Assembly (NCBI GenBank): GCA_947588865.1
Contig: CANPYQ010000041.1
Span: forward strand, 1 to 9,934
Length of the DNA: 9,934 nt
Direction: 5' to 3'
Origin: an uncultured Bacilli bacterium
GTDB taxonomy: Bacteria > Bacillota_I > Bacilli_A > RF39 > UBA660
This document shows positions 1 through 6,060 of the stretch, piece after piece (position 1 is the stretch's first letter; the number at the start of each line of letters is the position of its first letter). Under the pieces are notes generated by a model. That model was not told where the DNA came from and ran no database searches. It saw only the letters and a list, made by a program, of their open reading frames with translations. Position numbers and translations under genes: made by a program.

Positions 1-1351
1 CTCTATCTTTTAATACTAAATCACCAATATCACCCGGAGTTTTTCCATCTATTAAAATATCTTCTACTTTAATTTTTTCATCATTTGAAACTAATTTTCC
101 ATTTTCAAATGTAGCAATTTCACCGTTTAAATTAAGTAATATATTTTCTTTTGGTATATTTAATTTTTGAGCCAAAAGAGCATTCTCAACTTGATGTCTA
201 TACTCGCCTGTAATCGGAAAATAATATTTTGGTTTCATTAGATTTATCATAAGCATTATATCTTCACTTGAAGCGTGTGGAGAAAGAAATTTTTTAGATA
301 AAACTACCAATTTTGACCCCACTTTAGCTATCTTATTAAATATTTTAGTAGAAGTTATTTCAGAACCCTCATATAGTGGAGATAATATTACAACTGTATC
401 AGTTTCTTTTAAAGTTATGAATTTATCAGAATTTCTAAGAATTCTTTTTAAACTAGAATAAGGTTTTTCCCTTTCATTAGAAATTATTATTAATATTCCA
501 TCATCATTTACATGACTTATTGTTTTGATTCTTTCTTTATCAAAATCAATATAATTGAATTCAATACCCTTCAAAATTATATTTTCTAATGTTTTCCCTA
601 AAATAACAACATTTCTATTAGTTTTAGTTATTTCATTAAATAATTCTTGTATCCTATATATTTGTGTTTCAAAAATATTAAAAAATATTCTCCCCTCATG
701 TTCGTCTAAAGTATCCCTTATTATATTTGAAGCATGATGATTAGGAGATGTATAACCTATTTTATCAGCATATATGGATTCATTCATAAGACATAATACA
801 CCTTGTTTGCCTATGTATGCAAGCTTACCTATATCAGTTTCATAAGGCCCTAACATAGATGGATCAAAAATATAATTTCCACTAAAAACAATCGCACCAT
901 CACTAGTATTTAAAACATACAAATAACTATCTGGTAATGCATGTGATACTTGTATTGGAAAAATATTAATATCACCGAAATTTATTTTTTTATGAGCTTT
1001 AATTTCAATCAAATTTGATTTAGTAATACCACTTTCATTTAAATCCTGTTTTATAATTTCTAAAGTAAATTTTCCACCGTATATTTTAATATCAGGCAAA
1101 TCATTTAATATATCAGCAATAGCACCTATTTGTTCATCATGTCCATGAGTTATAAAAATCCCCTGTATTTTATCTTTATTTTCTATCAAATAATCATAAT
1201 TAGATATTATATAATCTACACCAAGTAATTTATCATCAGCGTACTTTAATCCAGCTTCAAAAACAAATATTTCATCATCTACATCGACAATATACATATT
1301 TTTTCCTATCTCATTTTGCCCACCGAGAGCAAATATTTTTATTTTACTCAT
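1..1351 (-). CDS. rnjB: RNase J family protein, RNase J2-like with degenerate active site (3' end beyond the window)
   Basis: RNase J proteins are beta-lactamase/beta-CASP ribonucleases acting in mRNA decay and rRNA maturation. I translated 450 residues with no stop before the left edge; the family is about 555 long, so roughly 100 C-terminal residues are missing. Family landmarks are the start FALGGQNEIGKN (7-18), SHALPDS (136-142), LMKPKYYFP...GEYR (371-385) and LIDGKTPGDIGDLVLKDR (433-450). Several metal ligands are changed: the HxHxDH motif reads HGHDEQ (69-74), keeping both His but with D to E and H to Q; the Asp of SGD is N159; the His of PxHGEYR is T381; and the SDS motif is NES (190-192). 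This matches the degenerate J2 paralogue more than catalytic J1, so it is probably a structural partner of an RNase J1 encoded elsewhere. The ATG at 1351 has AGGAG just upstream and its own extended -10 promoter. The family is certain; the J2 assignment and lack of activity are inferred. Confidence 0.9.
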   Translation of the reverse strand, partial: MSKIKIFALGGQNEIGKNMYIVDVDDEIFVFEAGLKYADDKLLGVDYIISNYDYLIENKDKIQGIFITHGHDEQIGAIADILNDLPDIKIYGGKFTLEIIKQDLNESGITKSNLIEIKAHKKINFGDINIFPIQVSHALPDSYLYVLNTSDGAIVFSGNYIFDPSMLGPYETDIGKLAYIGKQGVLCLMNESIYADKIGYTSPNHHASNIIRDTLDEHEGRIFFNIFETQIYRIQELFNEITKTNRNVVILGKTLENIILKGIEFNYIDFDKERIKTISHVNDDGILIIISNEREKPYSSLKRILRNSDKFITLKETDTVVILSPLYEGSEITSTKIFNKIAKVGSKLVVLSKKFLSPHASSEDIMLMINLMKPKYYFPITGEYRHQVENALLAQKLNIPKENILLNLNGEIATFENGKLVSNDEKIKVEDILIDGKTPGDIGDLVLKDR

Positions 1352-1388
1352 TTTTTCTCCTTTCATTTTAGTTATCAAATACTATTAA

Positions 1389-1417
1389 ATTATATCATTT
1401 GAAAAGAAAAAAAGCAA
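1389..1417 (-). promoter_or_regulatory. Extended -10 promoter of the RNase J-like gene
   Basis: Reading the minus strand, a perfect TATAAT lies at 1394-1389, preceded by TGA (1397-1395) to give a full TGn-TATAAT extended -10 element. A weaker -35 hexamer TTGCTT lies 17 bases upstream at 1417-1412. Transcription should start near 1382, leaving a leader of about 30 bases that contains the AGGAG ribosome binding site. The -35 half sits inside the terminator hairpin of the preceding gene. Assignment is by motif only. Confidence 0.6.
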
Positions 1418-1431
1418 ACATGCCTTTTTTT
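1407..1431 (-). terminator. Rho-independent terminator after the prepilin-lectin gene
   Basis: On the minus strand a run of seven A and GGC is followed by a six-base loop, then GC and seven T, then C and four more T. The A7/T7 arms plus two G-C pairs form the stem, with one bulged G. It lies 25 bases past the stop codon of the prepilin-like gene. The near symmetry means it could also work on the plus strand, but no plus-strand gene is seen. Confidence 0.6.
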
Positions 1432-1451
1432 GATTATACATAATATAACAA
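1430..1451. repeat. Small inverted repeat downstream of the candidate variable region
   Basis: Plus-strand TTATA (1434-1438) and TATAA (1444-1448) pair around a five-base loop. Flanking TTG/CAA extends the stem to eight pairs with one bulged base. It lies about 20 bases beyond the end of the GC-rich segment at 1472-1588. Some DGRs need a hairpin or cruciform shortly after the variable region, which is the only reason to note it. Short AT-rich inverted repeats like this also occur by chance. Confidence 0.3.
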
Positions 1452-1456
1452 CTCAT

Positions 1457-3190
1457 TTATATATCACTAGTCAGAGCAAAAACGACACGGAACGAATAGC
1501 CTATGTTAGCTTCACCAAGACGAGAACTGAAGGATCCAATACCCGTGGAAGCAGGCCAAGAAGATAGCCCACCACGCAAGAGCCACGGACTATTAGTAGA
1601 AACAAAAACTGCATAATCATTATACCATTTAGTTGTTTCACTTAATGCATGTCCATAACATACCTCTCCATTACATGCACTTGCTGGTGTCGTTATTGTA
1701 TATCCATCATAATATTTTTTGTTAGTACTAAACCAAGTTGAAGCAAAACCTGAACTTTTTGATGTGTCACTATAATTTCCCATTACATAGTCCCATGCTC
1801 CCCCACTCATATCATATATTCCATATATATTTCCTGTAGTTGATGCTCCTGTTCCTTTTAAGATATCTCTTGTATTAGATTTTTCATTAGTATTATAGTT
1901 TAACAAATATCCATCATATGTATAATATCCTGTTGTATTATATTGATCTGTGGAAGTTTGATCTGTATATGTTCCATTTGTTGGAGTGCTTCCTCCTGGT
2001 GCTCCCCCACTTCGTCCTGTATAATAACTTCTTGAATTATTTACATATATTTCCTTATTTGCTCCATTGTAATCAATATTTCCATATTTCCCATACTTAC
2101 TTTGTGAAAGGTATGCCACTGCTCCCCATTCACTATTCTTCATCATATGGCTATCTGTTGTTGATGAATTTAATTTAAATGGATTTCCTTCTCTTGTCAT
2201 TGATCTTGTTGCAAAGAAGAATTTTGATACTGTATTATTATTAAGAGAAACTACGTTTGGTAGTATTCTTAAACTATCTGCATCAGTACAGTTTTCATTC
2301 GTACAAGTTAAAGATTTTGTACCACTTATATGGCTTGTTTCAAACTTTCCTACCCATATCCCTGAAAGTTCTTCACTTCCAAATGTAAATGCTGGGTGTG
2401 TATGCCATTCAGTTGGACTATCTCCATTGTATGCCGCAATTCCATTTTCTTTTGTATTTTTCTCTATAAATTTTATATCAATTGCTCCCGGTGTTACTCG
2501 ACTTGGTTTATTGCCACCTTCAAGTTGAACTCCGTATGTATTCCCTATAGTATATGAATATCTTGGTATCCATACAAACATTGCTTTTATATTTATATTT
2601 TCTCCATCTGGATATATTATTGTTCCTGGTTCTTTTGATACATTATCATTTAATATTACTGCATTTGCCCATTGTAGATTTAAATAATCATACCATTTTG
2701 TTGTAATATCTGCTATCTCCCAGTGATCTTCATTGTATATTACAGGTGTTAATCCATCCACTAATTCTGGATCTGATCCTTTTAATACAGCATCTTCATA
2801 TGGTATTATTTCTTTACAAGCATCTTTATTTATTATTTCATAATTAAATTTACTATCATAAGTAACCTCTATTGACTTGATTTGTGTTATATCATCATCA
2901 TTTGAAAGTTTTATTGGTGATTTTAAAAGGTCTTCCTTTACTAAATCATCAAGTGAAATACAATATACTGCATTATTTTTCTTTTTATAATATTCTTTAT
3001 TATTTTGTATATATATTTTTGCGGCATTATATATTAATTCTTTATTTAATTCATCAGATTTTTTTGATGAATCTCTGATGGTATTTATTATTCTTGGAAA
3101 TATTAGAGCCATCAAAAGAGATAATATTACTATTACACCTAGTAACTCTATTAGTGTAAAGCCTTTATTAAGCATTATATTTTTTTTCAC
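1457..3190 (-). CDS. Prepilin-leader protein with FGE/C-type-lectin-like C-terminal domain; candidate DGR target
   Basis: This 577-residue protein starts with a type IV prepilin/pseudopilin signal: KGFTLIELL (9-17), with cleavage predicted after G10, mature F1 and E5, then a hydrophobic helix to about residue 33. It should be processed by a prepilin peptidase and held in the membrane with the rest outside. A linker follows to about residue 150. The extracellular part ends in a formylglycine-generating-enzyme/C-type-lectin-like fold, with GNIYGIYDMSGGAWDYVM in its core and a terminal RGG...SFRVV. I see no basis for enzymatic activity; ligand binding is more likely. The GTG at 3190 is chosen because AAGGAAG lies 8 bases before it. 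An upstream extension to a TTG at 3295 would run through the terminator and promoter and overlap divIB. Residues 535-573 are encoded by a compositionally foreign segment. The middle of the gene also looks less AT-rich than its neighbours. It is monocistronic. The precise role is unknown. Confidence 0.85.
   Translation of the reverse strand: MKKNIMLNKGFTLIELLGVIVILSLLMALIFPRIINTIRDSSKKSDELNKELIYNAAKIYIQNNKEYYKKKNNAVYCISLDDLVKEDLLKSPIKLSNDDDITQIKSIEVTYDSKFNYEIINKDACKEIIPYEDAVLKGSDPELVDGLTPVIYNEDHWEIADITTKWYDYLNLQWANAVILNDNVSKEPGTIIYPDGENINIKAMFVWIPRYSYTIGNTYGVQLEGGNKPSRVTPGAIDIKFIEKNTKENGIAAYNGDSPTEWHTHPAFTFGSEELSGIWVGKFETSHISGTKSLTCTNENCTDADSLRILPNVVSLNNNTVSKFFFATRSMTREGNPFKLNSSTTDSHMMKNSEWGAVAYLSQSKYGKYGNIDYNGANKEIYVNNSRSYYTGRSGGAPGGSTPTNGTYTDQTSTDQYNTTGYYTYDGYLLNYNTNEKSNTRDILKGTGASTTGNIYGIYDMSGGAWDYVMGNYSDTSKSSGFASTWFSTNKKYYDGYTITTPASACNGEVCYGHALSETTKWYNDYAVFVSTNSPWLLRGGLSSWPASTGIGSFSSRLGEANIGYSFRVVFALTSDI
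1472..1588 (-). other. Candidate DGR variable region (VR) at the 3' end of the prepilin-lectin gene
   Basis: This stretch encodes residues 535-573, starting at PWLLRGG and ending at SFRVVFAL. By hand count it is 61/117 G+C (52%) and 12/117 A (10%) on the coding strand. The 63 bases just upstream are 18/63 G+C (29%) and 21/63 A (33%). Of its 39 codons, 27 end in C or T and only four end in A, which is unusual for so AT-rich a gene. DGRs randomise adenines copied from a template repeat, typically at AAY codons, leaving A-poor, NNY-rich 3' ends in C-type-lectin-fold genes. The GC-rich stretch ending TTCCGTGTCGTTTTTGCTCT could be the homing-initiation sequence. No template repeat or reverse transcriptase is in the window, so the call rests on composition and fold. 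Confidence 0.6.
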
Positions 3191-3198
3191 TATATCCA

Positions 3199-3205
3199 CT
3201 TCCTT
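3199..3205 (-). promoter_or_regulatory. Ribosome binding site that fixes the GTG start of the prepilin-lectin gene
   Basis: AAGGAAG lies 8 bases before the GTG at 3190-3188. The next in-frame ATG, five codons on and four codons before the KGFTLIE motif, has only A/T-rich sequence before it. A GTG start gives a short basic leader of ten residues before the cleavage site, normal for prepilins. Confidence 0.65.
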
Positions 3206-3221
3206 ATTATTAACTATATTA

Positions 3222-3250
3222 ATGATACAAAAAATATTGACATTAGTCAA
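3222..3250 (-). promoter_or_regulatory. Near-consensus promoter of the prepilin-lectin gene, inside the divIB terminator
   Basis: On the minus strand TTGACT (3250-3245) is followed after exactly 17 bases by TATCAT (3227-3222), each one mismatch from the sigma-70 consensus. Transcription would start near 3215, giving a leader of about 25 bases that holds the AAGGAAG ribosome binding site. The -35 hexamer lies within the terminator hairpin of the preceding operon, so the two functions share the same bases. Confidence 0.65.
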
Positions 3251-3255
3251 TATTT
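3229..3255 (-). terminator. Terminator of the murG-murB-divIB operon
   Basis: A perfect ten-base inverted repeat (AAATATTGAC / GTCAATATTT) pairs 3246-3255 with 3232-3241 around a four-base loop. On the minus strand its second arm runs into three further T, giving six T in a row. It begins 21 bases after the divIB stop. The stem is AT-rich, but it is the only termination structure between divIB and the next gene. Confidence 0.65.
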
Positions 3256-3275
3256 GTTTTTCGTAAAATTTAAAA

Positions 3276-3959
3276 CTATTCATCAAAAACATCAAAATAT
3301 TCTCCGCTATCTAAATATAAAATACCTTTTTTGCCACCAAAAGATTTAATCATGTCTAAATATTTATTTATTGTTAAAAATTTATTTAAAGTTAAATATA
3401 CATAATTTCCATCATTCATTAAAATTAAAAATCTTTCCTCATCTACTTCATTAGGTTTATATTCTATTTCAGAAATTCTATCTAATATAATTCTATCTAC
3501 TTTTTGCAATTTTTGTATAAATTTTTCATATATAGTATTTGGTATTGCATTTATAACAGTAATAGTAGTAAAATTATCATTTATTTTATCACCATTAAAT
3601 AATACCGTTTTATTTTCAGTTTGATAATAAAACATAGGGTAATTTTCTTCTATTTGAATATAAATCTTATCAAAAAAGCCTTTTAATTTTACATTTGATG
3701 ATAATATATATTTATTATTATTTAATTTTTTTTCTATCTTTGATGGTAAGTTATTTATACTATTTGGATATTCATTTAATCCAGATATATCAATAATTTC
3801 CTGATCAGTTAAAAAATTATTACCTTTTATATAAATGTTACTTATATTTGTATTAAATATTTTATATATTAGAAAAAATAAAAGGAAAAGAACAATTAAA
3901 AATATTATAATTTTTTTCTTATTTAATTTTCTTTTTTTCTTTTTCCTATTTTTACCCAT
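3276..3959 (-). CDS. divIB: Cell division protein DivIB/FtsQ
   Basis: DivIB/FtsQ is a bitopic membrane protein of the division complex that, with DivIC/FtsB and FtsL, helps recruit and activate septal peptidoglycan synthesis. The 227 residues show the usual order: a very basic cytoplasmic tail (1-16, mostly K and R), one membrane helix (about 17-35), an extracellular POTRA domain starting ISNIYIKGNNFLTDQEI (39-55) and running to about 106, then a beta-rich domain to the end. It is somewhat shorter than many homologues, with a minimal cytoplasmic tail. The ATG at 3959 is preceded by AGGTGA, which overlaps the murB stop; only 8 bases separate the genes, which suggests translational coupling. 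It is last in murG-murB-divIB, the same order as in the Bacillus cell-wall/division cluster, and this supports the call given weak sequence conservation in the family. Confidence 0.87.
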   Translation of the reverse strand: MGKNRKKKKRKLNKKKIIIFLIVLFLLFFLIYKIFNTNISNIYIKGNNFLTDQEIIDISGLNEYPNSINNLPSKIEKKLNNNKYILSSNVKLKGFFDKIYIQIEENYPMFYYQTENKTVLFNGDKINDNFTTITVINAIPNTIYEKFIQKLQKVDRIILDRISEIEYKPNEVDEERFLILMNDGNYVYLTLNKFLTINKYLDMIKSFGGKKGILYLDSGEYFDVFDE

Positions 3960-3967
3960 AAATTCAC

Positions 3968-4864
3968 CTATTCTACGAATTCTTGTTCAACCTTTAAATC
4001 TATATCATATTTTTCTTTAATATCTTTTTGAATTTTAGAAATCAATTCTTTAATTTGTTCACCAGTAGCTCCACCATTATTTATTATAAAGTTTGCATGT
4101 TTTTCACTAACTTTAGCCCCACCGATAGAAAATCCTTTATATCCTATATCCTCTATTAATTTACCTGCAAAATTACCTTCAGGATTTCTAAAAACACTGC
4201 CTGCTGACGGATATTCCAGAGGTTGTGTTTCGATTCTTCTTTTTTTTCTTTCTTCAATTAATTCCATTATTTCCTCAGAATTACCTTTTATTAGTATAAT
4301 TGTTGCTTCAAGGCATATATACCCCGTATTTTCTTTTAAAAATGAAGTTCTATAACGGAATTTTAAATCTTTATTATACAAAATTTTTATTTTATAATCT
4401 GGAGTTACAACTTTAACACTATTTACTATATATCCCATATCGCTTTTATAGGCTCCTGCATTCATATAAACGGCTCCTCCAACTGAACCTGGGATACCTG
4501 TTGCAAATTCCATTCCTGTTAACCCCAACCTAGATACTCTAAGTGCTAATTTATTGAGCATATAACCAGCACCTACAATTATTTTATTATTTATTATTTT
4601 TAAATTATTAAAGTTATCTAATTTTATTATTACACCATCATATCCAGAATTATTAAATATAACATTGGAACCATTCCCTAATACCTTGTATTTTATTTTA
4701 TTTTCATCTAGATATTTTATTAGAGTTATCAAATTATTTTCATCATCTGGAATTACCATGCAAATAGCTTTACCGCCAACTTTATATGTAGTATAATCTT
4801 TCAATACAACATTTTCTATAACTTTACCAACATTTAATCTTTTTATATCATTTATAATATGCAT
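3968..4864 (-). CDS. murB: UDP-N-acetylenolpyruvoylglucosamine reductase MurB
   Basis: MurB is a cytoplasmic flavoenzyme that uses NADPH to reduce UDP-GlcNAc-enolpyruvate to UDP-MurNAc, the second committed step of peptidoglycan precursor synthesis. The 298 residues are full length for the Bacillus-type (type II) enzyme. FAD-binding motifs are YTTYKVGG (24-31), VLGNGSN (61-67) and GIPGSVGGAVYMNAGAY (123-139). FRYRTSF (169-175) includes the active-site Arg, probably R172. PSAGSVFRNP (219-228) carries the proton-donor Ser, S223. GGAKVSEKHANFI (248-260) is the conserved C-domain block. The Glu near the C-terminus (E295) fits the third catalytic residue. The ATG at 4864 has AGGATG five bases upstream and lies 13 bases after the murG stop, so it is in the same operon. 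No key residue is missing. Confidence 0.97.
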   Translation of the reverse strand: MHIINDIKRLNVGKVIENVVLKDYTTYKVGGKAICMVIPDDENNLITLIKYLDENKIKYKVLGNGSNVIFNNSGYDGVIIKLDNFNNLKIINNKIIVGAGYMLNKLALRVSRLGLTGMEFATGIPGSVGGAVYMNAGAYKSDMGYIVNSVKVVTPDYKIKILYNKDLKFRYRTSFLKENTGYICLEATIILIKGNSEEIMELIEERKKRRIETQPLEYPSAGSVFRNPEGNFAGKLIEDIGYKGFSIGGAKVSEKHANFIINNGGATGEQIKELISKIQKDIKEKYDIDLKVEQEFVE

Positions 4865-4877
4865 AATTACATCCTAT

Positions 4878-5948
4878 CTATAATTTTTTTATATTTTCAT
4901 ATATAAGAGTTGCACTATTTCTTATATTAAAAATGTCTAAATTTTTTTTAAGTAGTTGTATTTTATTATTGTCATTTATAATTTCATCTATAGTTCTAAC
5001 TATAACATCACCATTTAAATCTTTTTCTTCAATTATATAAGCAGCATTTGAATTAACTAAATCCATTGCATTTTTATATTGATGGTTATTAGGTACATAA
5101 GGACTTGGTATTAAAATTGAAGGAATTTTCAAAGCAACTATTTCACTTAAAGTAGATGCTCCAGCACGAGTAACAATAACATCAGTATTTTTCATGATTC
5201 TAGTCATATTTTCAATGTAAGGTACTACTTTAACATTGCTAGGAAATTTTAATTTTTTAATATCAATATAATCATTTTTACCTGTAACATACAAAATTTC
5301 ATAATCTTTATTATTAAAAAGAGTCATAGTTTTTACTAGAAATTCATTAACTTTAGTTGAACCTAAAGAACCCATAACAAATAAAACCAACTTTTTATTT
5401 TTAGAAAGACCAAATTCACTTTTTTCCATAGGAGTTTTTTTTATGGCATCTTCACTACAAGGATTACCTGTAAATATTGTCTTTTCTTTTGGAAATTCTT
5501 TCATACTTGATTTAAAAGATACACCAATTAGATCAGCATAATTAGAGAGTGTTAAATTTGCTTTACCAGCAACACTATTCTGTTCGTGTATAAATGTTTT
5601 TACATTTAGACTGTGAGCAGCCATTATAACAGGTACTGTTACATATCCACCAAATCCTAAAACTATATCAGGATTAAAATCTTTAATTATTTTTTTACAT
5701 TCTTTTCTTGCTTTTATTAAACATTTAATATTTTTAAAATTCTTAAATAAATTCTTCCTATTAAAACCATATATTTCTATTGATTTAAATGGTATATTAT
5801 ATTTTGGAACTATTTCACTTTCCATTCTATTGTGAGTCCCTATATACAAAAATTCACTTTTTGGTTCTTTTTCTTTTATTTTATTTATAACGGCTAAAGC
5901 TGGATAAATATGACCTCCTGTACCACCCGCACTTACAATAACTTTCAT
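4878..5948 (-). CDS. murG: UDP-GlcNAc:lipid I GlcNAc transferase MurG
   Basis: MurG is a GT-B-fold glycosyltransferase at the inner face of the membrane. It adds GlcNAc from UDP-GlcNAc to lipid I, making lipid II. The 356 residues are full length. Visible motifs are the N-terminal glycine loop SAGGTGGHIYPALAV (6-20), GFGGYVTVPV (98-107), HEQNSVAGKAN (121-131), the second-domain loop GSLGS (193-197), TRAGASTLSEI (260-270) with the Glu expected to bind the uridine ribose, and PNNHQYKNA (286-294). One detail is unusual: the TGNP motif (160-163) is followed by CSED rather than the Arg usually found just after it. The ATG at 5948 has AGGTGAG three bases upstream. It is the first gene of murG-murB-divIB. 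mraY, murD and ftsW, which often precede murG, are not in this window. Confidence 0.97.
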   Translation of the reverse strand: MKVIVSAGGTGGHIYPALAVINKIKEKEPKSEFLYIGTHNRMESEIVPKYNIPFKSIEIYGFNRKNLFKNFKNIKCLIKARKECKKIIKDFNPDIVLGFGGYVTVPVIMAAHSLNVKTFIHEQNSVAGKANLTLSNYADLIGVSFKSSMKEFPKEKTIFTGNPCSEDAIKKTPMEKSEFGLSKNKKLVLFVMGSLGSTKVNEFLVKTMTLFNNKDYEILYVTGKNDYIDIKKLKFPSNVKVVPYIENMTRIMKNTDVIVTRAGASTLSEIVALKIPSILIPSPYVPNNHQYKNAMDLVNSNAAYIIEEKDLNGDVIVRTIDEIINDNNKIQLLKKNLDIFNIRNSATLIYENIKKL

Positions 5949-5963
5949 ACTCTCACCTACTTT

Positions 5964-5991
5964 ATTATACCATAATTATATTCAATTACAA
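5964..5991 (-). promoter_or_regulatory. Extended -10 promoter of the murG-murB-divIB operon
   Basis: On the minus strand TTGTAA (5991-5986) is followed after 16 bases by a perfect TATAAT (5969-5964), itself preceded by TGG to complete an extended TGn -10. Transcription would begin near 5958, leaving only about 10 bases, essentially just the AGGTGAG site, before the ATG. A second TATAAT at 5980-5975 with a poor -35 would give a more normal leader of about 20 bases and cannot be excluded. Confidence 0.6.
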
Positions 5992-6021
5992 TAATTATTA
6001 TTAGTTTTATAATTATAATTC

Positions 6022-6053
6022 AAAAAAATTACTATTGATAAAAACCAATAGTA
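6022..6053 (-). terminator. Rho-independent terminator of the sigma factor gene
   Basis: TACTATTG (minus, 6053-6046) pairs perfectly with CAATAGTA (6037-6030) around an eight-base loop; one G-T pair can extend the stem. After one A, seven T follow (6028-6022). The stem starts 8 bases beyond the stop codon at 6061. It separates the sigma gene from murG. Confidence 0.75.
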
Positions 6054-6060
6054 TATATAT

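Noticed and set aside
555..737. Plus-strand open frame of 60 codons, and similar plus-strand frames at 1918-2178, 2884-3266, 3835-4020, 6671-7000 and 8158-8469
   Set aside because: All lie antisense to well-supported genes, lack recognisable motifs and have no convincing ribosome binding site. They are shadows of AT-rich coding sequence.
2100..3190. Reading the prepilin protein as an active formylglycine-generating enzyme
   Set aside because: Only the fold signature is present. It has a prepilin anchor and a hypervariable-looking tail, and no sulfatase is nearby.
3191..3295. N-terminal extension of the prepilin gene to a TTG at 3295 or ATGs at 3292 and 3280
   Set aside because: It would overlap divIB, run through the terminator hairpin and promoter, and put 35 extra residues before a prepilin signal that normally starts near the N-terminus. 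The GTG at 3190 has a good ribosome binding site.
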